A stretch of 13,710 bases of DNA, from contig JAKASC010000037.1 of the NCBI GenBank assembly GCA_021828245.1, positions 1 to 13,710 of the forward strand, written 5' to 3'. The DNA is from Acidobacteriota bacterium (lineage in GTDB: Bacteria > Acidobacteriota > Terriglobia > UBA7540). A program made the position numbers and the translations under genes. Each line of letters starts with the position of its first letter. Position 1 is the stretch's first letter. This document shows, one piece after another, positions 7,625-13,710 of the stretch. A model generated the notes under the pieces. That model did no database searches and had not been told where the DNA came from. It saw nothing but the letters and a program-made list of their open reading frames with translations.

Positions 7625-7653
7625 TTGCCTTGTCTGCCGTGTCTATCAATAAT
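7625..7653 (+). promoter_or_regulatory. Promoter of the GH54 arabinofuranosidase gene
   Basis: TTGCCT (7625-7630), a 17-bp spacer and AATAAT (7648-7653) match the housekeeping sigma consensus at 4 of 6 and 5 of 6 positions. Transcription would start near 7660 and give a 45-base leader to the ATG at 7705. I see no clear operator. Confidence 0.5.
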
Positions 7654-7704
7654 AGGCGGTTAAGCCGGAAAGCGAAAACGATAAAGCATAGGAACCCGCG
7701 CGCC

Positions 7705-8739
7705 ATGCACCTCAAATCATACCCGTTGTTCGGAAAAATCCTGCCGCCCACAGTTATTCTTTTCGCTGTCGCGATCACCGCGGTCGGAGTCGCTTCAGCG
7801 CAAACGGTCAGACCTCGTCCGTGTGACCTCTTCGCGTCCAAGACTCCTTGTGTCGCTGCGTACAGTACCACCCGCGCCCTGTACAGCGCATACAAGGGCC
7901 CGCTTTACGAGGTCACGCGGCAGTCAGATAAGATCTCTATCAACATCGGTCTTCTTCCTGACGGCTACGCCAACGCCGCCAAGCAGAACGCCTTTTGCGC
8001 CCACACAACCTGCACCATTACCAAAATCTACGACCAGTCCCCCAACCATAACGACCTTACGCCCGCACCTCCCGGCGGCGCAGCGCGCGGGCCTGGCCCC
8101 AATGGCTACGACATCCCCGCCGTAGCCAACGCTCTCCCCGTAACCGTCGGCGGGCACAAGGTCTATGGCGTCGCCATCTCACCTGGCATGGGCTATCGCA
8201 ACGACACCCCTGTAGGCACAGCGGTCAACGGGCAGCCCGAGGGCGTGTATATGGTTACCTCCGCCCTCAATCTCAACGAAAAGTGCTGCTTCGACTTCGG
8301 CAATGCAGAGACGAACAATCGCGACAACAAAGCGGGCCACATGGACGCCATCAACATCATGTGCCACGGCAACCCATGCAGCCCCGACGCCGGGCTCGAC
8401 ATGGAGAACGGCATCTACGGTCACCTCAAGGTTCCCCTCGGCACCGCCTTTGTTACCGATATGGGCGCCAACGACGGTCAGCACATGTACGCCATTTACG
8501 AAGGCAACGCTCAGTCTGGAAACCTGACCAGCACCGGTATGATTCCTCTACCCAAGGGCTATCAGCCTATGCGACAGGAAGGAGCGATCCTCCTCGGCAT
8601 CGGCGGTGATAACAGCAATTGGGCCAAGGGCTACTTCTTTGAGGGCGTCATGACCAGGGGAATGCCCAGCTCAAAGGCCATGAAAGCAGTGCAGCGCAAC
8701 ATCGTGGCCGCTGGCTACGCTGGCCAGCTTAAGCCATAA
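7705..8739 (+). CDS. Secreted alpha-L-arabinofuranosidase, GH54 catalytic domain only
   Basis: This 344-residue enzyme should remove terminal arabinofuranose from arabinan, arabinoxylan or pectin side chains. A Sec signal peptide covers 1-32 (hydrophobic 16-31, cleavage after ASA). The mature protein matches the GH54 catalytic domain from end to end: PCVAAYSTTRALYSAY (48-63), TKIYDQSPNHNDLTPAPPGG (106-125), YGVAISPGMGYRN (154-166), CCFDFGNAET (194-203), LDMENG (231-236) and LLGIGGDNSN (296-305). By comparison with the Aspergillus enzyme AkAbfB, E234 is the nucleophile, D302 the acid/base, and C194-C195 correspond to its unusual vicinal disulfide. C40/C49 and C98/C103 match its other disulfides. 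C220 and C225 appear extra. The arabinose-binding CBM42 that follows this domain in fungal enzymes is absent. Transfer from a fungus is possible. The start is chosen from the signal peptide; the frame is open to 7630. Confidence 0.92.
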   Translation: MHLKSYPLFGKILPPTVILFAVAITAVGVASAQTVRPRPCDLFASKTPCVAAYSTTRALYSAYKGPLYEVTRQSDKISINIGLLPDGYANAAKQNAFCAHTTCTITKIYDQSPNHNDLTPAPPGGAARGPGPNGYDIPAVANALPVTVGGHKVYGVAISPGMGYRNDTPVGTAVNGQPEGVYMVTSALNLNEKCCFDFGNAETNNRDNKAGHMDAINIMCHGNPCSPDAGLDMENGIYGHLKVPLGTAFVTDMGANDGQHMYAIYEGNAQSGNLTSTGMIPLPKGYQPMRQEGAILLGIGGDNSNWAKGYFFEGVMTRGMPSSKAMKAVQRNIVAAGYAGQLKP

Positions 8740-8966
8740 CCCCGCGAACCGGGCCGGAAAGCTTAATTTGCTTTTTGACACGTGCGGGACCCTTTGCGAT
8801 ACGAGCCAGCGCTTGGACGTGACCGGCTCGCCGGTGATCACCGGCGGAGAGCAGACCAAGCCGAGCTTTGCTACAGATCTCCTCGAGGGACTTGCAAGCC
8901 TGGAGCTATCGGCCGAAAGCGGCATTTTCAACACGAATCGTTGACAGTGCCGCCGCCCTCGTTGGA
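8740..8966 (+). other. Gene-free stretch after the GH54 gene
   Basis: No gene can be supported here. One + frame is open from inside the GH54 gene to a TGA at 8941 but has no start with a ribosome site and no recognisable family. It may be a decayed gene end or chance. The only clear structure is the perfect palindrome at 8829-8846. Confidence 0.4.
8829..8846. repeat. Perfect 18-bp palindrome
   Basis: CGCCGGTGATCACCGGCG equals its own reverse complement over all 18 bases. It can be a dyad operator for a dimeric regulator, or form a seven-base-pair hairpin with a GATC loop in RNA. It is about 90 bp after the GH54 stop and 121 bp before the -35 of the rhodanese promoter. There is no U-tract, so it is not a classical terminator. 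Confidence 0.6.
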
Positions 8967-8995
8967 TTGACAGCTTTTCGCGAGCGTCCTATCCT
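8967..8995 (+). promoter_or_regulatory. Promoter of the rhodanese gene
   Basis: A perfect -35 TTGACA (8967-8972), a 17-bp spacer and TATCCT (8990-8995) form the strongest consensus promoter in the window. Transcription would begin near 9002, about 50 bases before the start codon at 9053. The gene is thus expected to be transcribed on its own, independent of the GH54 gene. Confidence 0.65.
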
Positions 8996-9052
8996 GAATT
9001 TTGGCAGGGTCTGAAACGGATTCACAATCCTAATTCTTTCGAGGAGCTTGTT

Positions 9053-9472
9053 ATGGCATTCACCCCGGAGCAAATTCGCGCTAATCGCGACTACTTTTTG
9101 GCTAAACTCCACGCTCAAAAGCAGCGCAACGATGTTTTACATGCGGTCGAGGATCACAAGTACGACTTTGTACTGTTGGATACCCGAGGCCGTGAAGCAT
9201 TTACGAACGGGCACATCCCGGGCGCCTGGTGCGCGCCAATAGAAGAGCTGGAGCAACTGCTTCCCAGTTTGCCGAAAGATAAGGAAATCGTCACATACTG
9301 CTGGAGCCACGACTGACAGCTCTCCGCGAAGGCGGCTCTGCAGTTGGCAGAGCGCGGATTTTTCGCTAAAGAGTTGAATGTCGGCTGGAAGGAATGGACC
9401 GGCAACCGTCACCCCACGCACCAAGGTCAAGCCAATGGTTTTCGCTGCGAATGCACCGCGCCTCCGGCTTGA
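9053..9472 (+). CDS. Rhodanese-domain protein with in-frame TGA, probable selenoprotein
   Basis: Read through one TGA (9314-9316, codon 88), this is a 139-residue single-domain rhodanese, a family that moves sulfur (or selenium) via an active-site Cys persulfide. The start is fixed by GAGGAG at 9041-9046. Landmarks are VLLDTRGREAFTNGHIPGAW (40-59), the active loop TYCWSHD (81-87) with catalytic C83, then the TGA. The same frame continues AAL-LAERGF and GWKEW (111-115), the normal rhodanese ending, and finishes with a C-terminal CEC (132-134) before TGA at 9470. Related rhodaneses carry a CWGPxC-type loop, so residue 88 is where a second Cys is expected; UGA as selenocysteine fits exactly. A SECIS-like hairpin follows. 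Alternatives are a Cys-to-stop point mutation, sequencing error, or a truncated 87-residue protein. The Sec machinery genes are not in the window. Confidence 0.8.
9324..9357 (+). promoter_or_regulatory. Candidate bacterial SECIS element
   Basis: Just 3' of the in-frame TGA, GCTCTGC (9335-9341) pairs perfectly with GCAGAGC (9347-9353) around the loop AGTTG. A lower stem CCGC/GCGG (9324-9327 with 9354-9357) is separated by a seven-base bulge on the 5' side. The loop begins 25 bases after the TGA and has G in its second position, meeting the published bacterial SECIS pattern (loop 16-37 bases from UGA, G among the first two loop bases). The hairpin also lies in coding sequence. Confidence 0.7.
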
Positions 9473-9498
9473 CGCGCTCCAGCCGATTTGCTTAGCTT
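9469..9498 (+). promoter_or_regulatory. Possible promoter of the polygalacturonase gene
   Basis: TTGACG (9469-9474) and TAGCTT (9493-9498) are spaced 18 bp. The -35 is good (5 of 6) but the -10 matches only 3 of 6. It overlaps the stop codon of the rhodanese gene and lies about 70 bases before the start at 9570. Confidence 0.3.
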
Positions 9499-9569
9499 AC
9501 TCTGGCCTGTAGAAACCTTAAGGCGAGGTGGCAGCGCCGTTTGACCCAACCGCAGGCGGAAGTGGGCGG

Positions 9570-11168
9570 ATGACGACCAAAACATTAAGGCGCGACTTTC
9601 TGCTAGGTTCCGCGGCGGCGGGTTTGATGGCGGCCGCGCCATCCCGACTCGGAGCTCGGAGTTTGGAACCTGCCTCGGCTCGGCGCGCCGGAGTGTGGAA
9701 TGTCCGCGACTACGGCGCGCGGGGCGACGGCCAACAGATGGATACGCAAGCCATCCACGCCGCGATTGCCGCTTGCGCTTCAGCCGGCGGCGGAACGGTT
9801 TGGTTTCCCGCCGGTAAATACTTGACGGGCGCCGTTCGCCTGGAAAACAACACAAACCTTCACCTCGACGCCGGCGCGACGATTCTGGGCAGTCAGGATC
9901 CCAAGGATTATCCGGTTTATCCCAGCCCTTGGCCCGACGGCACTCGGCAAATTTCTTCGCTGATTTACGGTGAAAACCTGACCAACGTCAGCCTGACCGG
10001 CCGCGGAGTGATTGACGGCCAGGGCCGCGCCTGGTGGGAGCGACTTTGGCTGGCGCACCATCGCCGGGGCTTTCCGATTCCGCCGCTCAGCGAAGAGCAA
10101 CAGCGCGAGGAAATCGCCAAGATCAAATTTGGGCGCCCGCGGCTCATTCGGCTGATCGGTTGCCGCAATGTGTTGATCGAAGGGCTGACGCTGACCCATT
10201 CTCCCGCCTGGACCATTCATCCCCTTTTCTGCGAATCCGTCACCATCCACGGCGTGACCATTCTCAATCCCGTTCCATCCCCCAACACGGACGGCATTGA
10301 TCCCGAGTCCTCGCGCAACGTTCACATTTCGGATTGCCACATTGACGTCGGCGACGACTGCATCGCCATCAAAGCGGGGAAAAACGCCATTGGCCGCCAA
10401 GTGGGAAAGCCGTGTGAAAACATTACCATCACCAATCTCACCACGCGGCACGGCCACGGCGGTGTATCCATTGGCAGCGAAATGTCCGGCGATGTCCGTA
10501 ACGTTGCCATCTCGAATTGCGTCTTTCAAGGAACCGACCGCGGCATTCGCATCAAGACCAAGCGGGGGCGCGGCGGCATCGTCGAGGGCGTCACGGCCAG
10601 CAACATTGTGATGCAGGACGTTCCGGAAGCCTTTTACTTCACCATGTATTACGGCCACGCGGGCGGCTTGAATCAGAAGGAGCCGATCAACGCGGGCACG
10701 CCGCGCTTCCGCGACTTCCACATGTCCAACATCACCGCGCGCGGCGCGCGTGTGGCGGGCGAAGTCTTGGGCCTGGCTGAAATGCCGATTCAGGAGGTGA
10801 CGTTCAGCAATATTGAAATCGAGGCGGACAAAGGTTTTTTCTGCCAAAACGCGCATCACCTCGGTTTCTACGACGTTCAGATTGAGACCGCGAGCGGCCC
10901 GTCGCTTTCCACCAAGCGGGTCCGCGACCTTGAGCTCGATGGCTTCCGCTGTGATCGTCCTCACGCGGGCACGCCCGTCATCGAGCTTGAGGACACCCAG
11001 GACGTGTTCGCTCGCGGCTGTCAGGCGGCGGCCGGGACTTCAGTTTTTATTGAGGCCAGGGGAAAAACGACTTCCGGGATAATTCTCCGTGGCAACCATC
11101 TCGACCGAGCGGCCAAGCCGGTTGAGTTCACCGAGGGCGCGAGCCCGGCGGCGCTGTCGGAAAAATAA
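9570..11168 (+). CDS. Tat-exported polygalacturonase, GH28
   Basis: This 532-residue glycoside hydrolase should cut alpha-1,4-linked galacturonate in pectin or related uronans. The N-terminus carries a twin-arginine signal (LRRDFLL, 6-12, then an Ala/Gly-rich stretch to ~23), so it is folded before export. The right-handed beta-helix begins with the pectinase-type VRDYGARGDG (45-54). All GH28 signature motifs are intact: NTDGID (239-244), GDDCIAIK (261-268), GHGGVSIGSE (295-304) and RIKTK (327-331). These supply the three catalytic Asp residues (241, 262, 263), H296, R327 and K329. Exo- versus endo-action cannot be told; its length and single-domain form resemble bacterial exo-type enzymes. 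The ATG at 9570 is chosen because the Tat motif starts there; the frame is open to 9528. It converges with the oxidoreductase gene (54 bp apart). Confidence 0.93.
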   Translation: MTTKTLRRDFLLGSAAAGLMAAAPSRLGARSLEPASARRAGVWNVRDYGARGDGQQMDTQAIHAAIAACASAGGGTVWFPAGKYLTGAVRLENNTNLHLDAGATILGSQDPKDYPVYPSPWPDGTRQISSLIYGENLTNVSLTGRGVIDGQGRAWWERLWLAHHRRGFPIPPLSEEQQREEIAKIKFGRPRLIRLIGCRNVLIEGLTLTHSPAWTIHPLFCESVTIHGVTILNPVPSPNTDGIDPESSRNVHISDCHIDVGDDCIAIKAGKNAIGRQVGKPCENITITNLTTRHGHGGVSIGSEMSGDVRNVAISNCVFQGTDRGIRIKTKRGRGGIVEGVTASNIVMQDVPEAFYFTMYYGHAGGLNQKEPINAGTPRFRDFHMSNITARGARVAGEVLGLAEMPIQEVTFSNIEIEADKGFFCQNAHHLGFYDVQIETASGPSLSTKRVRDLELDGFRCDRPHAGTPVIELEDTQDVFARGCQAAAGTSVFIEARGKTTSGIILRGNHLDRAAKPVEFTEGASPAALSEK

Positions 11169-11222
11169 ATTGTCGCCCGGTCTTGGGCCGTTGTCCCTCG
11201 CGCTTTGACCCTCTGACGCCTT

Positions 11223-12158
11223 TCACCAGCCGCTGGCCACAGCTTGCGCCGTCACCCAATCCGTCGCCAGCGCCGTTTCGCCGCTCGAGGCAAGCGGCGC
11301 GCCGTCGAGAACGGCGCCCACAAAATTCTTGATTAAGGGCGCGTGGACGTTCCGGGCGACTGGCAACTCTTCTTGCCCGCCCGGCCAAACAAGAGTTGGC
11401 GCGTTCAGCGGGCTCATTCCTATCTCTCCCTCGGTGCCGAGAATGCGGAACTCATCGTCACCGGCGCGCGAGTTCCAGCGGACGTCCACGACGGCGCGAA
11501 CCTTCGTTTCGTACTCGATCATCAGCGTCGCCGAATCTTCCACGGCCAGCTTGTGCACATCGTTCGAAAGCTGAGCCGCCACCCGTCGCGGCTTGCCGAA
11601 CAGAAAATTGAAAACGTCAATGCGATGCGAGGCCACATCATACAGCGGCCCGCCGCCGGCGCGCGCAGGATCGGTCAGCCACGCGCGAGCGTCGAGATTC
11701 GGCGGCAGCCAGGAATGGCACGTGGCCCAGGCGAGCACCGGCTGGCCAATTGCGCCCGCCGCGAGCAACTCGCGCGCGCGAACAATCTTGGGATAGAAGC
11801 GGCGATAGTAGGCCACGCCCAGTCTGCGGTCCGCGGCGCGCGACGCCTCGACCATCGCCTGCGCTTCAACGAGGTTCATCGCCATCGGCTTCTCGCAGAG
11901 GGCGTGGCGTCCGGACCGGAGCGACGCGATGGTCTGCGGCGCATGGAGGAACACCGGCGTGGCCACGTACACCGCTTCGGCTTTTGATTGCTCGAGCGCG
12001 TCCTCCAGCTCAGCGTAAGCCGGTACGCCGTAGGGCGCTGCCTTCGCTCGATCCCGCGTCACAATGCCGACCAGCTCGCTGCGCTCCTCGGCCAGAATCG
12101 CCGGCAGCACACGCTTGCTCGTGATGTCTCCCACGCCGATGACCAACCATTTCAGCAT
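11223..12158 (-). CDS. Gfo/Idh/MocA-family NAD(P)-dependent oxidoreductase
   Basis: This 311-residue cytosolic dehydrogenase has an N-terminal Rossmann domain with VIGVGDIT (6-13) and the family mark CEKPMAMN with E89-K90-P91. The C-terminal substrate domain carries GGGPLYDVASHRID, where D174 and H178 are the expected catalytic pair. The family oxidises or reduces sugars, inositols and sugar acids; the neighbours (pectinase, KDG kinase, KDPG aldolase) suggest a uronate- or sugar-related substrate, but that is inference. The frame is open to 12242, but the Rossmann fold starts at ATG 12158, six bases after a TATGAT box, which suggests a leaderless start. It is transcribed divergently from the kinase gene with 146 bp between the start codons. 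Confidence 0.9.
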   Translation of the reverse strand: MLKWLVIGVGDITSKRVLPAILAEERSELVGIVTRDRAKAAPYGVPAYAELEDALEQSKAEAVYVATPVFLHAPQTIASLRSGRHALCEKPMAMNLVEAQAMVEASRAADRRLGVAYYRRFYPKIVRARELLAAGAIGQPVLAWATCHSWLPPNLDARAWLTDPARAGGGPLYDVASHRIDVFNFLFGKPRRVAAQLSNDVHKLAVEDSATLMIEYETKVRAVVDVRWNSRAGDDEFRILGTEGEIGMSPLNAPTLVWPGGQEELPVARNVHAPLIKNFVGAVLDGAPLASSGETALATDWVTAQAVASGW

Positions 12159-12164
12159 TTCTTC

Positions 12165-12170
12165 ATCATA
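12165..12170 (-). promoter_or_regulatory. -10 element of a probable leaderless promoter for the oxidoreductase
   Basis: On the - strand TATGAT (5 of 6 to consensus) ends six bases before the start codon at 12158. No good -35 is seen at 17-18 bp. The arrangement copies that of the Crp/Fnr gene (2401-2414). Confidence 0.35.
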
Positions 12171-12226
12171 CGCCGGTCGTGCCCTCGGCAGCGCGGTGCG
12201 TTTTGCCCGCCAAGTGTGAAAAGAGG

Positions 12227-12255
12227 CTGAATTTTTTCGCAAAAAGCCATAACAT
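12227..12255 (+). promoter_or_regulatory. Possible promoter of the KDG kinase gene
   Basis: CTGAAT (12227-12232), a 17-bp spacer and TAACAT (12250-12255) lie in an AT-rich patch (12230-12263) within otherwise GC-rich DNA. The patch includes TTTTTCGCAAAAA, an imperfect dyad that could be a regulator site. The match to consensus is modest. Confidence 0.3.
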
Positions 12256-12304
12256 AAATGGTTTCTGCAAAAGAGCGAAGCAAGTTTGAGCGGAGGGTAA
12301 GCAA

Positions 12305-13333
12305 ATGGCGGACGTGGTGACGTTTGGCGAGGCGATGGTGCGCTTGGCGCCGCCGCATTTCCAGCGGATTGAGCAGGCGAGTTCCTTCGACATTCAAGTC
12401 GGTGGAGGCGAACTGAACGTGGCGGTGGGTGTAACGCGATTGGGGCTTCAAGGCTCGTGGGTGTCGCGTCTTCCCAAAAACTCGCTGGCGCGTCTGGTCC
12501 AAAACCGCGCCCGCCAGGCCGGCGTGGACACTTCCGGCATCGTTTGGTCGGACGACGGTCGCGTGGGCGTTTATTTTGTCGAATTCGGCGCCGCGCCGCG
12601 CGCCAGCTCCGTCCTTTACGACCGCGGAAACACCGCCATCAGCGCCATTCGTCCCGGCGAAGTGGATTGGAAGAAGGTTTTCCAGGGCACGCGCTGGTTC
12701 CACACCAGCGGCATCACCCCCGCGCTCAGCGATTCCGCCGCCGCGGTGACCGAGGAAGCCCTTCGCGCCGCCAAACAGGCCGGCCTGACCACCAGTTATG
12801 ATCTCAACTACCGCGGCAAGCTGTGGTCGCCCGAAAAGGCCCAGGCGATTCAGGAGCCGATGATGCAGTGGGTGGACGTGCTCATCACCACCGAAGAGGA
12901 CACGAGCGTCGTTTTCAAAATTCGCGCCGAGGGCAAGACCGACGCGCGCGGCTTCACCCAAGTTTCCAGTGAGAGTTACAAGGAAGTCGCCCGCCGCCTG
13001 GCGGAGAAATTCCGCTTTCAGGCCGTGGCCATCACGCTGCGCGAAAATCCGCTCGTCTGGCGCAACACTTGGACGGCCATCGCTTACGCGGACGGCAAGT
13101 TTTTTGAAGACACCAAATACGACCTGGAGATTGTGGACCGCATTGGCGGCGGCGACTCCTTCAGCGCCGGATTCATCTACGGCCGCCTCGCCAAAAATTC
13201 CTGGGAGGCCGGCGTGCGGTACGGCAACGCCTTCAGCGCGCTCAAACACACCATGCCCGGCGATTTCAATTGGGCGACGCTTCAGGAGGTCGAGGGGTTG
13301 TTGAAGGGCGCGAGCTTGCGCGTGGCGCGCTAA
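12305..13333 (+). CDS. kdgK: PfkB-family sugar kinase, probable 2-keto-3-deoxygluconate kinase
   Basis: This 342-residue cytosolic kinase of the ribokinase/PfkB fold begins with TFGEAMVRLAP (6-16) and the substrate-side motif VGGGELNVAVGVTRLG (32-47). It ends with the ATP/anion-hole motif DRIGGGDSFSAGFIYG (278-293), where D284 is the catalytic base. The anion hole reads GGGD rather than the usual GAGD. YDLNYR (163-168) is found in KDG kinases, and KDPG aldolase follows about 100 bp downstream, so phosphorylation of 2-keto-3-deoxygluconate to KDPG is the best assignment. Other PfkB sugars, such as fructose, are less likely. The start is well supported by GGAGGG at 12292-12297, seven bases before the ATG. 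It is likely co-transcribed with the aldolase. Confidence 0.87.
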   Translation: MADVVTFGEAMVRLAPPHFQRIEQASSFDIQVGGGELNVAVGVTRLGLQGSWVSRLPKNSLARLVQNRARQAGVDTSGIVWSDDGRVGVYFVEFGAAPRASSVLYDRGNTAISAIRPGEVDWKKVFQGTRWFHTSGITPALSDSAAAVTEEALRAAKQAGLTTSYDLNYRGKLWSPEKAQAIQEPMMQWVDVLITTEEDTSVVFKIRAEGKTDARGFTQVSSESYKEVARRLAEKFRFQAVAITLRENPLVWRNTWTAIAYADGKFFEDTKYDLEIVDRIGGGDSFSAGFIYGRLAKNSWEAGVRYGNAFSALKHTMPGDFNWATLQEVEGLLKGASLRVAR

Positions 13334-13434
13334 TGCCTCCGGCGGGCCGACGCTCCGTGGCGGATGCGTTTGTACGCGGCCCGCGGCGGCGGGGAAAAAT
13401 CACCGGAGCGCGCGGCTCTTCCCGAGGTGCAACC

Positions 13435-13710
13435 ATGCCGTGGTCAAAACAAAAAGCCTTGGACTTGATTCGTCAGTTGGGCGTGGTCTCCATCGTGCGG
13501 GTTTCCTCAACTGAAGACGCCCCTCGCGCGGTCGAAGCCATCGTCGCCGGGGGATTGAACGTGGTGGAAATCACCATGACGGTCCCGAACGCTTTGCGCG
13601 TGCTGGAGCGCGTGGCGGGGCAAATGGGCGACAAGGTCCTCATCGGCGGCGGAACGGTTCTTGATCCCGAGAGTTGTCGCGCCGCGCTGCTTTCGGGCGC
13701 GGAGTTCATC
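13435..13710 (+). CDS. eda: KDPG/KHG aldolase, N-terminal part (runs off window)
   Basis: Only the first 92 residues lie in the window. They match class I 2-keto-3-deoxy-6-phosphogluconate aldolase: VVSIVRVSS (17-25) with the phosphate/carboxylate-binding Arg at 22, GGLNVVEITMTVPNAL (39-54) with the catalytic Glu at 45, and LIGGGTVLDPE (69-79). The Schiff-base Lys would lie beyond the window end, so activity cannot be confirmed. The enzyme splits KDPG to pyruvate and glyceraldehyde-3-phosphate, the step after the kinase just upstream. GAGGTG at 13424-13429 precedes the ATG by five bases. I see no promoter or terminator between it and the kinase gene. Confidence 0.9.
   Translation, partial: MPWSKQKALDLIRQLGVVSIVRVSSTEDAPRAVEAIVAGGLNVVEITMTVPNALRVLERVAGQMGDKVLIGGGTVLDPESCRAALLSGAEFI

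Noticed and set aside
8782..8970. Small open frames after the GH54 gene
   Set aside because: No ribosome site, no recognisable protein, and one runs out of the GH54 gene in another frame.
9053..9316. Truncated 87-residue rhodanese ending at the first TGA
   Set aside because: The fold would lose its last third, while the same frame after the TGA still encodes good rhodanese sequence and carries a SECIS-like hairpin.
9780..10964. 394-codon open frame on the - strand
   Set aside because: It lies entirely opposite the GH28 gene, whose motifs are intact; it is a GC-rich shadow with no family features or ribosome site.
11169..11222. Terminator between the converging GH28 and oxidoreductase genes
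   Set aside because: Only a four-base-pair GCCC/GGGC stem without a T-run on either strand.
12152..13249. 365-codon open frame on the - strand
   Set aside because: It is antisense to the well-supported kinase gene and its protein has no recognisable domain.

Overview
The window looks like chromosomal DNA from a GC-rich, Gram-negative bacterium, most likely an Acidobacteriota member. That placement is an inference from gene style: an outer-membrane barrel ending in Phe, a BamD-type lipoprotein with a long basic tail, a Tat-exported pectinase and promoters with an extended -10. There are eleven protein genes, two of them cut by the window edges. I see no tRNA, rRNA, CRISPR array, insertion sequence or integrase.

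Left part (1-5159, all + strand): the end of an outer-membrane beta-barrel protein, a short-chain dehydrogenase, a Crp/Fnr regulator probably translated from a leaderless mRNA, a ribulose-phosphate-epimerase-like protein that has lost three of its four metal/catalytic ligands, and a BamD-like lipoprotein. Middle part (5288-7327, - strand): a Mn-type superoxide dismutase and an MscS-type mechanosensitive channel, each with a recognisable promoter.

Right part (7705-13710): genes for using plant cell-wall polysaccharide. These are a secreted GH54 alpha-L-arabinofuranosidase, a Tat-exported GH28 polygalacturonase, a Gfo/Idh/MocA sugar oxidoreductase (- strand), a PfkB kinase that fits 2-keto-3-deoxygluconate kinase, and the start of KDPG aldolase. 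Together they suggest release of arabinose and galacturonate from pectin, then entry of KDG into central metabolism as pyruvate and glyceraldehyde-3-phosphate. The uronate isomerase/dehydratase steps are not in the window.

The most interesting item lies between the two glycosidases. A small rhodanese gene (9053-9472) is interrupted by one in-frame TGA exactly where a second Cys of the active-site loop would be expected. The frame continues with clear rhodanese sequence, and a hairpin with the geometry of a bacterial SECIS element follows the TGA. It is most simply read as a selenocysteine-containing rhodanese. The second item is the epimerase-like protein with its altered active site. Others are a 26-27 bp promoter-like sequence shared by two unlinked genes, two probable leaderless starts and an isolated perfect 18-bp palindrome.
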